Origin: Aromatoleum tolulyticum
GTDB lineage: Bacteria; Pseudomonadota; Gammaproteobacteria; Burkholderiales; Rhodocyclaceae
Assembly (NCBI RefSeq): GCF_900156155.1
Contig: NZ_FTMD01000008.1
Span: 186,001-250,000, forward strand
DNA: 64,000 nucleotides
Direction of reading: 5' to 3'
Each line of letters starts with the position of its first letter. Positions within the stretch are counted from its first letter, which is position 1. Shown piece after piece: positions 48,840 through 57,950 of the stretch. Under the pieces are notes generated by a model. It was not told the DNA's origin. It worked only from the letters and a program-made list of their open reading frames with translations, and made no database searches. Both the position numbers and the translations under genes were made by a program.

Positions 48840-49814
48840 ATGACTCACGCGATTCGCTTCCATCAGACCGGTGGTCCCGAAGTGCTCCGGTGGGAAGCTG
48901 TCGATGTCGGCGCGCCCGCCGCGGGTGAGGTGACCGTCCGTCATCATGCCGTCGGCCTGAACTATATCGATACCTATCATCGCAGCGGCCTGTATCCGGT
49001 GCCGCTGCCCTCCGGCCTGGGCCTGGAAGGCGCGGGCGTGGTCGAGGCGGTGGGCGAGGGCGTCACCGAGGTCGTGCCGGGGGATCGGGTGGCCTACGCC
49101 GGCGGCCCGCTCGGAGCCTATTCCGAAGTGCGCAACCTGCCTGCGCATCGCGTGGTGAAGCTGCCCGCGGCGATTTCGTTCGAGCAGGGCGCTGCGATGA
49201 TGCTGCAGGGGCTCACGGCGCAATACCTGCTGCGTCGCACCTACCGGGTCCAGCCGGGCGATACGGTGCTGATCCACGCCGCGGCGGGTGGTGTAGGCCT
49301 GATTGCCTGCCAGTGGGCGAAGGCGCTGGGGGCGACCGTGATCGGCACGGTCGGATCCGACGCCAAGGCCGAGCTGGCCCGTGCCCACGGGTGCGATCAT
49401 CCGATCGTCTACACTTGCGAAAATTTCACTGAACGTGTGCGCGAGATCACCGGCGGTGCCGGCGTGCCCGTCGTGTATGACTCCATCGGCAAGGACACCT
49501 TCATGGATTCGCTGCGCTGCCTGCGTCCGCTGGGCATGATGGTGCTGTTCGGCGCGGCGTCCGGGCCGGTGCCGCCGTTCGACCTCAACCTGCTGAACAC
49601 GATGGGATCGCTCTACGTCACGCGTCCCGGCATCGCCGCCTACACGGCAAAACGCGACGATCTCGTGGCGATGGCGAACGAGCTCTTCGAAGTGGTCGAA
49701 TCGGGCAAGGTGAGGATCGAGATCAATCAGCGTTACGCCCTGAAGGATGCCGCACAGGCGCACCGTGATCTCGAGGCGCGCCGTACCACCGGTTCCACGA
49801 TCCTGTTGCCCTGA
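48840..49814 (+). CDS. qor: NADPH:quinone oxidoreductase, zeta-crystallin type
   Basis: 324 residues. A medium-chain reductase without the structural zinc lobe. Motifs: AIRFHQTGGPEVLRWE, VGLNYIDTYHRSGLYP, GLGLEGAGVVEAVGEGV and a Rossmann NADPH site, AAAGGVGLIACQWAKALGA. It probably reduces quinones by one electron or acts on small enones. It starts 47 bases after the DUF2905 gene. Confidence 0.93.
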   Translation: MTHAIRFHQTGGPEVLRWEAVDVGAPAAGEVTVRHHAVGLNYIDTYHRSGLYPVPLPSGLGLEGAGVVEAVGEGVTEVVPGDRVAYAGGPLGAYSEVRNLPAHRVVKLPAAISFEQGAAMMLQGLTAQYLLRRTYRVQPGDTVLIHAAAGGVGLIACQWAKALGATVIGTVGSDAKAELARAHGCDHPIVYTCENFTERVREITGGAGVPVVYDSIGKDTFMDSLRCLRPLGMMVLFGAASGPVPPFDLNLLNTMGSLYVTRPGIAAYTAKRDDLVAMANELFEVVESGKVRIEINQRYALKDAAQAHRDLEARRTTGSTILLP

Positions 49815-49828
49815 GCGGCGGGCGTGAC

Positions 49829-50218
49829 ATGACGCACAAAACCGGTTCATCGCGGCGGGCATGCGTCGCGATCGCGATCCTGCTGGCGCTGCCGCTCGCG
49901 CCCTTGGCCGTGGCACAGCCGGGCCCGTCCTCGGCGATGGACCCGGCGCGCACGGCATCGCTGTCGGCGGCAAGTCGCCGCATCGAGGACCATTTCGTTG
50001 CGGAGGTCGCCCGCATCACGGGTACGACGCCGGCACGCGTGCGCCGGGCGATGCCCGACGAGCGGCGCATCACGTCGGCTGCGTCGCGCCTGATCTCCGC
50101 TCTGGAGCTTGATCTGGGCGCGCCGCTCACACCCGAGCAGCGGGCCGAAATCCTCGAAGCGGACCAGTCGCGCAAGCTCTCCCTGATGAAGGCGCGTGAG
50201 GCGGCAGGCGGGCGCTGA
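49829..50218 (+). CDS. small exported hypothetical protein
   Basis: 129 residues, 15 bases after qor. A clear signal peptide (CVAIAILLALPLAPLAVAQ, cleavage near residue 29) is followed by an all-helical, Arg- and Ala-rich mature part of about 95 residues with no cysteine. It is probably periplasmic. No family recognised; it could be of the helical chaperone or stress-sensor type but nothing in the sequence decides that. Confidence 0.65.
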   Translation: MTHKTGSSRRACVAIAILLALPLAPLAVAQPGPSSAMDPARTASLSAASRRIEDHFVAEVARITGTTPARVRRAMPDERRITSAASRLISALELDLGAPLTPEQRAEILEADQSRKLSLMKAREAAGGR

Positions 50219-50290
50219 CTTCTTGCGGCGGCCTGTCGGACCGACGGCAGCCGCGGCCGAATTGGGGCTCGGGGGTGTTGGGCGATCGGG

Positions 50291-50296
50291 TAAAAT
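50291..50296 (+). promoter_or_regulatory. possible -10 of a leaderless dnaE transcript
   Basis: TAAAAT lies six bases before ATG 50303, so transcription would begin at or next to the start codon. No -35 of quality and no Shine-Dalgarno are seen. Confidence 0.35.
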
Positions 50297-50302
50297 TCGC
50301 CG

Positions 50303-53300
50303 ATGACTGCCTCTCACGAACCCCGCTTCATCCACCTCCGCCTGCACACCGAGTACTCGATCTCCGACGGCATCGTCCAGATCGACCAGGCGATCGCCCG
50401 CGCGGCCGCCGACGGCATGCCGGCACTGGGAATTTCCGACCTCGCCAACCTGTTCGGCATGGTCAAGTTCTACAAGGGCGCGCGCGGGAAGGGCATGAAG
50501 CCCATCGTCGGCGTCGATGCCTGGATCACCAACGATATCGATCGCGACAAGCCCTTCCGTGCCCTGCTGATCTGCAAGAACCGCAAGGGCTACGGGCAGA
50601 TGTGCGAGCTGCTGACCCGCGCCTTCCTCGACAACAAGCACCGCGGGCGTGCCGAAATTCGTCGCGACTGGTTCGCCGACGGCGCCGCGTCCGACCTGCT
50701 GTGCCTGTCAGGTGCGCGCGAGGGGGAAGTGGGGCAGGCGCTGGCGAACGGCAATGTCGAACTTGCCGATCGGCTCGCCGCCGAATGGGCCGCATTGTTC
50801 CCGGACGCCTACTACATCGAGCTGCAGCGCGCAGGTCATGCGGGCGCGGAGGGGTACGTGCGTCAGGCCGTGCAACTGGCCGGCAGGTTGGGGCTGCCGG
50901 TGGTGGCGACCCACCCTGTGCAGTTCCTCAAGCGCGAGGACTTCAAGGCCCACGAGGCGCGCGTGTGCATCGCGCAGGGCTATGTGCTGGCCGACAAGCG
51001 GCGCCCGCGCGACTACACCGAGGAGCAGTACCTCAAGAGCCAGGACGAGATGTGCGAGTTGTTCGCCGACATCCCGGAGGCACTCGAGAACTCCGTCGAG
51101 ATCGCGCGCCGCTGCTCGCTGACGGTGCAGCTGGGCAAGAACTTCCTGCCGCAGTTCCCGACGCCGGAAGGGATGACCCTCGACGACTTTCTCGTCGCCG
51201 AGGCCAAGGCCGGCCTCGAAGTGCGCCTGCAGGAGCTGTATCCGGACGAGGCCGAACGCGAGCGCCAGCGTCCGACCTACGAGGCGCGGCTCAAGTTCGA
51301 GACCGACACCATCATCCAGATGGGCTTCCCCGGCTACTTCCTGATCGTTGCGGACTTCATCAACTGGGGCAAGCAGAACGGCGTGCCGGTCGGCCCGGGC
51401 CGGGGCTCGGGCGCGGGCTCGCTGGTCGCGTACAGCCTGCGCATCACCGACCTCGACCCGCTCGCCTACGCGCTGCTGTTCGAGCGCTTCCTGAACCCCG
51501 AGCGGGTGTCGATGCCCGACTTCGACATCGACTTCTGCCAGGACAACCGCTACCGCGTCATCGAATACGTGCGCGAGCGCTACGGCAAGGATGCGGTCAG
51601 CCAGATCGCGACCTTCGGCACGATGGCCTCGAAGGCTGTCGTGCGCGACGTTGGCCGGGTGCTCGATCTGCCCTACGGTCTGTGCGACCGCCTCTCGAAA
51701 CTGATCCCGATCGAAGGCGCGAAGCCTGTTTCGTTGGCGAAGGCCTACGAGATGGAGTCGCAGATCGGCGAGATGATGAAGGACGGCAACGACGGGGAGT
51801 CGGTGCAGGAGCTGTGGAGCCTCGCCGAGCCGCTTGAAGGTTTGAGTCGAAACGTCGGTATGCATGCCGGCGGCGTGTTGATCGCGCCGGGCAAGCTCAC
51901 CGACTTCTGTCCGCTGTATATCGCCGACGGCGACGACGCGACGCCGGTGTCGCAGTTCGACAAGGACGACGTGGAAGCCGTCGGCCTCGTGAAGTTCGAC
52001 TTCCTCGGCCTGCGCAACCTGACCATCATCGAACTCGCGGTCGAGTACGTCGAGCGCCTCACAGGCACCAAGCCGGACCTGGCCGCGCTGCCCTTCACCG
52101 ACCCCGCCGCCTACCAGATCCTGAAAGACGCGAACACCACCGCGATCTTCCAGGTGGAATCGGAAGGGATGAAGAAGCTCCTCAAGAAGCTCGCGCCCGA
52201 CCGCTTCGAGGACATCATCGCGGTACTGGCGCTCTACCGTCCGGGCCCGCTCGGCTCGGGCATGGTGGACGACTTCATCCTGCGCAAGAAAGGCCAGCAG
52301 GAGATCGACTACTTCCATCCCGACCTCAAGCCCTGCCTCGAACCGACCTACGGCGTGATCGTGTATCAGGAACAGGTGATGCAGATCTCGCAGATCATCG
52401 GCGGCTACACGCTCGGCGGCGCCGACATGCTGCGCCGCGCGATGGGCAAGAAGAAGGCCGACGAGATGGCCAAGCACCGCGAGACCATCGCGGCCGGCGC
52501 CAAGCAGAAAGGCTACGACCCGGCACTCGCCGAGCAGCTTTTCGACCTGATGACGAAGTTTGCGGAGTACGGCTTCAACAAGTCGCACACCGCTGCCTAC
52601 GCGGTCGTCACCTACCACACGGCGTGGCTCAAGGCGCATCACTGCGCGGCCTTCATGGCTGCGACGATGTCGGCGGACCTCGACAACACCGACACGATCA
52701 AGATCTTCTTCGAGGACTCGCTCGCCAACGGCCTGACGATCCTGCCGCCCGACGTGAACCAGTCGGACTACCGTTTCGTGCCGACCGACCGCAAGACCAT
52801 CCGCTACGGTCTCGGCGCGGTAAAGGGCGTCGGCGAGCCGGCCGTGCGCTCCATCCTCGAAGCACGCGGGAACGGAGGACCGTACAAGGATCTGTTCGAT
52901 TTCTGCGCGCGCGTGGACCGGCGCATGGTCAACCGGCGCGTGATCGAGGCACTGATCCGTTCGGGGGCATTCGATACCATCGCACCCGGCGGCACCGCAG
53001 ACCGCGCCCGCCTGCTCGGGACCGTCGGGCTGGCGATGGAGGCGGCCGAACAGGCCGCCGCGAATGCGATGCAGGGCGGCCTGTTCGATCTCGTACCGGA
53101 GGCGGCCGGTGCGGCGCCCCAATACGCGAACGTGCGTGCATGGACGGAGCGCGAGCGGCTGAAGGAAGAAAAGACCGCGATTGGTTTTTTCCTGTCAGGC
53201 CATCCGTTCAACAGCTTCCGCGAGGAGGTCCGGCGCTTCATCCGGCGTCCGCTGTCACAGCTCGAACCGTCCCGCGACCTCGCCATGCTGGCGGGCGTGG

Positions 53301-53797
53301 TGATGGACGTACGCACCAAGATGACGAACCGCGGCAAGATGGCCTTTGTCGTGCTCGATGATGGCTCTCAGGTGCGCGAGGTCTCGGTCTTCTCCGAAGT
53401 CTTCGACTCGAACCGGACCAAGATCGTCACTGACGAAGTGCTGGTGGTCGAAGGCAAGGTCAGCAACGACGACTTCACGGGCGGTCTGCGCATCGTCGCG
53501 GACAAGCTGCTGTCGCTCGGCGAAGCGCGTTCGCGCTTTGCCAAGGCGCTCCAGATCAGCGTGAATGGCGAGGTGAAGAGCGCGGGCGGAGCCGCCGCAG
53601 CGGCGGACAGGCTCGAGACGCTGCTCGCGCCGTTCCGCCACGGCGTCTGTCCGATCTCGCTGCGTTATCGTAACGACCAGGCCGAGGCGGAGCTGCCGCT
53701 CGGCGCCGCCTGGCGCGTGCGTCTCGACGACGCGCTGCTCGACAGCCTGCGCGAGTGGCTGCCGCCGGAATCGGTCGAGATCCTGTATCCGAACTGA
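50303..53797 (+). CDS. dnaE: DNA polymerase III alpha subunit DnaE
   Basis: 1164 residues. Replicative polymerase core. The N-terminal PHP domain (FIHLRLHTEYSISDGI) is followed by the palm with catalytic acidic residues in MPDFDIDFCQDNRYRVIEYV, glycine-rich GPGRGSGAGSLVAY, a beta-clamp binding region and a C-terminal OB fold (LAMLAGVVMDVRTKMTNRGK). No ribosome site is evident; TAAAAT at 50291-50296 ends six bases before the ATG, so the mRNA may be leaderless. Confidence 0.98.
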   Translation: MTASHEPRFIHLRLHTEYSISDGIVQIDQAIARAAADGMPALGISDLANLFGMVKFYKGARGKGMKPIVGVDAWITNDIDRDKPFRALLICKNRKGYGQMCELLTRAFLDNKHRGRAEIRRDWFADGAASDLLCLSGAREGEVGQALANGNVELADRLAAEWAALFPDAYYIELQRAGHAGAEGYVRQAVQLAGRLGLPVVATHPVQFLKREDFKAHEARVCIAQGYVLADKRRPRDYTEEQYLKSQDEMCELFADIPEALENSVEIARRCSLTVQLGKNFLPQFPTPEGMTLDDFLVAEAKAGLEVRLQELYPDEAERERQRPTYEARLKFETDTIIQMGFPGYFLIVADFINWGKQNGVPVGPGRGSGAGSLVAYSLRITDLDPLAYALLFERFLNPERVSMPDFDIDFCQDNRYRVIEYVRERYGKDAVSQIATFGTMASKAVVRDVGRVLDLPYGLCDRLSKLIPIEGAKPVSLAKAYEMESQIGEMMKDGNDGESVQELWSLAEPLEGLSRNVGMHAGGVLIAPGKLTDFCPLYIADGDDATPVSQFDKDDVEAVGLVKFDFLGLRNLTIIELAVEYVERLTGTKPDLAALPFTDPAAYQILKDANTTAIFQVESEGMKKLLKKLAPDRFEDIIAVLALYRPGPLGSGMVDDFILRKKGQQEIDYFHPDLKPCLEPTYGVIVYQEQVMQISQIIGGYTLGGADMLRRAMGKKKADEMAKHRETIAAGAKQKGYDPALAEQLFDLMTKFAEYGFNKSHTAAYAVVTYHTAWLKAHHCAAFMAATMSADLDNTDTIKIFFEDSLANGLTILPPDVNQSDYRFVPTDRKTIRYGLGAVKGVGEPAVRSILEARGNGGPYKDLFDFCARVDRRMVNRRVIEALIRSGAFDTIAPGGTADRARLLGTVGLAMEAAEQAAANAMQGGLFDLVPEAAGAAPQYANVRAWTERERLKEEKTAIGFFLSGHPFNSFREEVRRFIRRPLSQLEPSRDLAMLAGVVMDVRTKMTNRGKMAFVVLDDGSQVREVSVFSEVFDSNRTKIVTDEVLVVEGKVSNDDFTGGLRIVADKLLSLGEARSRFAKALQISVNGEVKSAGGAAAAADRLETLLAPFRHGVCPISLRYRNDQAEAELPLGAAWRVRLDDALLDSLREWLPPESVEILYPN

Positions 53798-53807
53798 GGC
53801 AGGGCGA

Positions 53808-53845
53808 AAAAAAGAAAGGCCGCGGCCCGTGAGGGCGCGGCCTTT
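53808..53845 (-). terminator. terminator between dnaE and the peroxiredoxin gene
   Basis: A ten-base stem AAAGGCCGCG/CGCGGCCTTT with a partly paired 11-base loop. On the minus strand it is followed by a T-rich tract (A-run near 53807-53817 on +), so it ends the peroxiredoxin transcript; on + the T-run is only three bases. Confidence 0.8.
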
Positions 53846-53867
53846 CGGCTGATCCGGCAGGGGTCGG

Positions 53868-54467
53868 TCAGAGTTCCTTGGCGTGCTCGGCCAGGTACTC
53901 CGCGACACCGGAGGTGCTGGCCTTCATGCCGGCCTTGCCCTTGTTCCAGCCGGCCGGGCAGACTTCGCCGTGCTCTTCGGTGAACTGCAGCGCATCGACC
54001 ATGCGGATCATCTCGTCGATGTTGCGACCCAGCGGCAGGTCATTGACGACCTGGTGGCGCACGACGCCGTTCTTGTCGATCAGGAATGAGCCGCGGAATG
54101 CCACGCCGCCCTCGGCTTCGACGTCATAGGCGCGGCAGATCTCGTGCTTGACGTCGGCGACCAACGTGTACTGCACCTGGCCGATGCCGCCGTTGTTGAC
54201 CGGGGTGTTTTTCCACGCGAGGTGGGTGAACTGGCTGTCGATCGACACGCCCAGCACTTCGACGCCGCGCTTCTTGAACTCGTCCAGACGGTGATCGAAG
54301 GCGATCAGCTCCGACGGGCACACGAAGGTGAAGTCCAGCGGGTAGAAGAACACGACGGCATACTTGCCCTTCGTGACTTGCGAGAACGTGATGTTCGTGA
54401 TTTCGTTGTTGCCGAGCACTGCGCTGGCGGTGAAATCCGGGGCCTTCTTGCCGACGAGGACTGCCAT
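53868..54467 (-). CDS. typical 2-Cys peroxiredoxin (AhpC/Tsa, Prx1 type)
   Basis: 199 residues. It reduces hydrogen peroxide and alkyl hydroperoxides. Peroxidatic Cys50 lies in FTFVCPSE; the resolving Cys is in EVCPAGW near residue 170, so the enzyme is of the typical 2-Cys kind. IDSQFTHLAW and GVAFRGSFLID agree with Prx1. No ahpF lies beside it, so thioredoxin or a similar reductant is likely. A possible OxyR site and promoter lie upstream. Confidence 0.97.
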   Translation of the reverse strand: MAVLVGKKAPDFTASAVLGNNEITNITFSQVTKGKYAVVFFYPLDFTFVCPSELIAFDHRLDEFKKRGVEVLGVSIDSQFTHLAWKNTPVNNGGIGQVQYTLVADVKHEICRAYDVEAEGGVAFRGSFLIDKNGVVRHQVVNDLPLGRNIDEMIRMVDALQFTEEHGEVCPAGWNKGKAGMKASTSGVAEYLAEHAKEL

Positions 54468-54502
54468 GTTAGTCGTCTCCTGAGTGGGGTGAATGACCGG
54501 AG

Positions 54503-54532
54503 ATTATGTTGCCACGATTTGGAAAGTTCCAA
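54503..54532 (-). promoter_or_regulatory. likely promoter of the peroxiredoxin gene
   Basis: On the minus strand TTGGAA (54527-54532) and CATAAT (54503-54508) are separated by 18 bases, 36 bases before the ATG. Confidence 0.55.
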
Positions 54533-54554
54533 TTGTCTTTTGCACGGTCGGGCG

Positions 54555-54569
54555 ATAGAAGTTTCCTAT
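54555..54569. promoter_or_regulatory. candidate OxyR half-operator
   Basis: ATAG-N7-CTAT, part of the classical OxyR pattern, lies 22 bases upstream of the peroxiredoxin -35 in a perfect outer palindrome (GATAG/CTATC). The second ATAG-N7-CTAT unit expected for a full site is poor. Control of a peroxiredoxin gene by OxyR would be expected from known biology. Confidence 0.45.
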
Positions 54570-54723
54570 CGTCGGCTTTCGAGGAATTGGCGGCGTTTTT
54601 TCCCTGATTTCGATCATTGTTAAACTTTGTTTCTGATTTACCGTAATACCTACGTATAAGTGAGACACGCGTCCGCGGTTTACCCCGCGAACGAGCAGGA
54701 AGCGGAAACAGGACAACGCAGCC

Positions 54724-56352
54724 ATGATGCAACGACTGAAGAACTCGCCGATCTGGGTCCGCCTGATGATGGCGATCGGAATCCTCCTGATCGCCGTCGG
54801 TACGACCTTGGTTGTATGGGTATCGGCAGAGCAGGAGAGCATGGCGATCAGCCAGTCCCACGACTTCGCCGAGACCATCAACCAGATGACGATGGCGACG
54901 CTGGTGTTCATGAAGAGCACCAAGACGATCAAGAAGCGTGCGATCTATCTCGACCAGGTGAAGAAATCGTCGGGACTTACGGACATGCGGGTCGTTCGGG
55001 CGGAGCCGGTCATCCATCAGTTCGGCGACGGCGACGAAGACGAAATGAACGTCGGGCCTGACGAAAAGGCAGCGATCGACAGTGCCAAGCCCTTCTTCGA
55101 GCTGCGCACGGATGCTGAGAAGGGGAAGATCCTGAAGGCGGTATTCCCGGCTATCAACCGGACCGACTATCTCGGCAAGGACTGCACCGAATGTCATGAC
55201 GAGTACCCCGAAGGAACCGTGCTGGGAGCGGTGACGATGGAGGTGTCGCTCAACCGCATGGATGCGGCGGTCTCGGCGGCACGGTCCAAACTGATCGGCG
55301 GCGCGCTCGCCGCGTTGGGCCTGATGATGGTCCTCATCTTCGTGTTCCTGCAGGCGGTGGTCGCGCGTCCGCTAGCCGAACTGTCCAGCCGGCTGCGGGA
55401 CATTTCGGAAGGGGAGGGCGATCTCACGCAGCGGTTGCCCGTGCGTGCCGCGGATGAGGTGGGCAAGGCCGCTGCCTACTTCAACAAGATGATGGAGAAA
55501 CTGCAGGGCGTCATCCGCAACATTTCCTCGTCGGCCGATCAAGTGTCGAGCGCCGCCTCGGATCTCCAGCGCGGGACGGTCGAGATCCGGGCAGGAGCCG
55601 GCGAGCAGTCCGAAAAGTCCGCTTCGGCGGCGTCCGCCGTCGAGCAGATGGCTGCGAGCATCATGTCGGTCGCCCAGGCGAGCGGTGAGGTGCTCAAGGT
55701 CGCGCGCGACAGCCTGTCGCGCGCCGAAGCCGGCAATGCCGACGTGCGTGAGCTCACGGGAAGGCTGTCCGATGTCGAAAGTGCGGTGAGCAAGATGACC
55801 CAGACCGTCGGCGACTTCATCCACAACACCGATGCGATCTCGAGTCTGACTGCACAGGTGAAGGAGATCGCCGACCAGACCAACCTGCTGGCGCTCAACG
55901 CTGCCATCGAGGCTGCCCGCGCGGGCGAACACGGCAGAGGCTTTGCCGTCGTTGCAGACGAAGTGCGCAAACTCGCGGAGAAGTCCAACCGCTCGGCAAG
56001 CGACATCGACGACGTTACGCACAAGCTCAATAGCGGTTCGGTCGGCGTGCGTGAAGCGATCACGCAGGGTGCGCATGCGCTGGTGCTGATTCGCGAGTCG
56101 ATGTTGCGGGTGTCCGAGGCTTTGCGCAGCAACATGGAGTCGGCCGGCGGTGTATCCGACGGAATGAACAGCATCGCCACGGCTACCGACGAACAGATGA
56201 AGGCGAGCACGCTGGCGGCCAGCAGCGTCGAGATGATTGCCGGGCTCGCACAGCAGACGAGCTCTTCGCTCGACGGTGTAGCGTGCGCGACGGCCAGCCT
56301 GGAGGCGTTGTCGGCACAGTTGCGCGACGAGATCCGGCGCTTCCGTATCTAG
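54724..56352 (+). CDS. methyl-accepting chemotaxis protein with periplasmic c-type haem motif
   Basis: 542 residues. TM1 at about 13-32; a periplasmic sensor domain (about 35-178) of the DUF3365/Tll0287-like kind that contains CTECH, a CxxCH haem-attachment motif, in [19 protein letters not shown]2 at about 186-210; HAMP ([20 protein letters not shown]); then the signalling domain, with the conserved hairpin tip [20 protein letters not shown] and [13 protein letters not shown]. The haem could sense redox state, nitric oxide or another gas. It lies directly upstream of the cytochrome c genes, so it may guide cells toward electron acceptors. Confidence 0.93.
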   Translation: MMQRLKNSPIWVRLMMAIGILLIAVGTTLVVWVSAEQESMAISQSHDFAETINQMTMATLVFMKSTKTIKKRAIYLDQVKKSSGLTDMRVVRAEPVIHQFGDGDEDEMNVGPDEKAAIDSAKPFFELRTDAEKGKILKAVFPAINRTDYLGKDCTECHDEYPEGTVLGAVTMEVSLNRMDAAVSAARSKLIGGALAALGLMMVLIFVFLQAVVARPLAELSSRLRDISEGEGDLTQRLPVRAADEVGKAAAYFNKMMEKLQGVIRNISSSADQVSSAASDLQRGTVEIRAGAGEQSEKSASAASAVEQMAASIMSVAQASGEVLKVARDSLSRAEAGNADVRELTGRLSDVESAVSKMTQTVGDFIHNTDAISSLTAQVKEIADQTNLLALNAAIEAARAGEHGRGFAVVADEVRKLAEKSNRSASDIDDVTHKLNSGSVGVREAITQGAHALVLIRESMLRVSEALRSNMESAGGVSDGMNSIATATDEQMKASTLAASSVEMIAGLAQQTSSSLDGVACATASLEALSAQLRDEIRRFRI

Positions 56353-56386
56353 TGGTCTGCTTGTCGTTTCGGCGCCACACGGGTGG

Positions 56387-56415
56387 TTGCCGGTACATAG
56401 TCCGAAAGGTATAAG
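56387..56415 (+). promoter_or_regulatory. promoter of the cytochrome operon
   Basis: TTGCCG (56387-56392) and TATAAG (56410-56415) are separated by exactly 17 bases, 56 bases before the cytochrome ATG and within the gap after the chemoreceptor gene. A good sigma-70-like promoter, suggesting the cytochrome genes can be expressed independently of the chemoreceptor. Confidence 0.65.
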
Positions 56416-56471
56416 AAACATTCTGCTACAAATGAGGCAAGCCGTATCCGGAGCCTTGCCAAGGAGTTGAA

Positions 56472-56801
56472 ATGAAGCGTCTTTTTGTTGTCGCCATGGC
56501 CCTCGCAGCAAGTGCAACGAGCCTGCCGGCCGCCGCGCTCGATGCCGCCGCCGCCGATGCGCTGGTTCGCAAGAGCAAGTGCCTGACCTGTCACGCCGTC
56601 GATAAGAAGAAGGACGGCCCCGCGTTCAAGGAAACCGCGGGCAAGTACAAGGGCAAGCCCGAGGCGATGGAGAAGCTCACCAAGCACGTCACGGTGCCGA
56701 GCAAGGTCAAGGTCGAGGGCAAGGAAGAAGACCACGAGACGCTGAAGACCGAGGATCCGGCGGCGGTCAAGAACGTCGTCGAGTGGATCCTTTCGCTTTG
56801 A
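56472..56801 (+). CDS. periplasmic monohaem cytochrome c
   Basis: 109 residues with a signal peptide (cleaved near ATSLPAAA) and one haem site, CLTCH at 37-41. A ribosome site AAGGAG precedes the ATG. The usual class I distal ligand (Met in a PMP-like loop) is not visible; His70 in KHVTVPSKV is a candidate instead. Small cytochromes like this often accompany decahaem DmsE/MtrA genes and would carry electrons between the inner membrane and the outer-membrane conduit. That role is inferred from the adjacent genes. Confidence 0.92.
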   Translation: MKRLFVVAMALAASATSLPAAALDAAAADALVRKSKCLTCHAVDKKKDGPAFKETAGKYKGKPEAMEKLTKHVTVPSKVKVEGKEEDHETLKTEDPAAVKNVVEWILSL

Positions 56802-56985
56802 AACGAATCCGGCGCGAATCGCACCGCGGCTGATTACAACAGGGAGGCGGGACTTTTCCGGAGCTGCCGGCAGGCAGGCCTGGAAAGCGGTACCCGCGGC
56901 CGTGGTCCGCTTCGCGCCGTTTGATGCCGCAGCGACGACAGGGTGTCGTCGCTGCGGCGCAGGCAGTACCAAAGGGGAGAAGGTG

Positions 56986-57933
56986 ATGAGCAAGCAAGCA
57001 GGAGGCATCCGCAAGTGGATGCTGGCTTTGCTGGCCGGTGCAGCATTGATCGGTCATGCATATGCCGCCAAGGACATTGTCCAGGTTGGCGACGCGGTCT
57101 GTACGCGCTGCCACGACGAGGGGGAAGCCAAACCGGTCCTGTCGATCGGCCAGACCCGCCACGGTACGATGGCGGACAAGAAGGCTGGAACCTGTACGGC
57201 GTGCCACGGGGAAAGCCCGACGCACGTGAGCAAGCCGTCCGACGTGACGGAGCGACCGAAGCCCACCGTCAATTTCGGGCCGAAGTCCTCGACGCCCATC
57301 GAAGAGCGCAACCAGGTCTGCCTGAATTGCCACCAGGGCGGCCAGCGTACGCATTGGCAGACTGGCCCGCACGCCGCTGCGAACCTCGAATGCACGTCGT
57401 GCCACAAGATCCACTCGTCGGAGGATCCGGTCCGCGACCGCCAGACCCAGCCCGATGTCTGCTTCAGCTGCCACAAGGAGCAGCGCGCGCAGGTGATGCG
57501 CCCGAACCACCATCCGATCCCGGAGCGCAAGGTCGTGTGTGTCGACTGCCACAATCCGCACGGTTCCGCCGGGCCGAAGCTGATGCAGCGCGACAGCGTC
57601 GTTGCCACCTGCTACACGTGCCACATGGAAAAGCGCGGCCCCTTCGTGCGCAGCCACCAGCCGGTGACGGAAGACTGCACGATCTGCCACACGCCGCATG
57701 GCAGTGTGAATGACAACCTGCTCAAGCAGCGTGCACCATTCCTGTGCCAGCAGTGTCATGAGAACCAGACCCATCAGCAGATGGTGCCGAATCCGGAAGG
57801 GGCGGTGTCGGGGGCGGCTTCGTTCGCGACCAAGCTGATCGTCGGACGCGGCTGCCTGAACTGCCATACGAACATCCATGGCACCAACAACCCGTTCGAT
57901 GACACGAACTCCGGCCGTGCGCTGCGCCGCTGA
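56986..57933 (+). CDS. decahaem c-type cytochrome, DmsE/MtrA family
   Basis: 315 residues from ATG 56986, which follows GGGGAGAAGG. Signal peptide cleaved near GHAYAA. Ten CxxCH motifs are present: CTRCH, CTACH, CLNCH, CTSCH, CFSCH, CVDCH, CYTCH, CTICH, CQQCH and CLNCH, exactly the decahaem count. Proteins of this family insert in an outer-membrane barrel and form a wire from periplasm to the cell surface (Mtr, Pio and Dms systems). The next gene encodes the barrel. Direction of electron flow cannot be told. Confidence 0.97.
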   Translation: MSKQAGGIRKWMLALLAGAALIGHAYAAKDIVQVGDAVCTRCHDEGEAKPVLSIGQTRHGTMADKKAGTCTACHGESPTHVSKPSDVTERPKPTVNFGPKSSTPIEERNQVCLNCHQGGQRTHWQTGPHAAANLECTSCHKIHSSEDPVRDRQTQPDVCFSCHKEQRAQVMRPNHHPIPERKVVCVDCHNPHGSAGPKLMQRDSVVATCYTCHMEKRGPFVRSHQPVTEDCTICHTPHGSVNDNLLKQRAPFLCQQCHENQTHQQMVPNPEGAVSGAASFATKLIVGRGCLNCHTNIHGTNNPFDDTNSGRALRR

Positions 57934-57950
57934 CAGGGGAGGGAATGAAC

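Noticed and set aside
50708-53122. 804-codon - strand frame opposite dnaE
   Set aside because: Antisense shadow of dnaE, which is certain; no ribosome site and no family motif.
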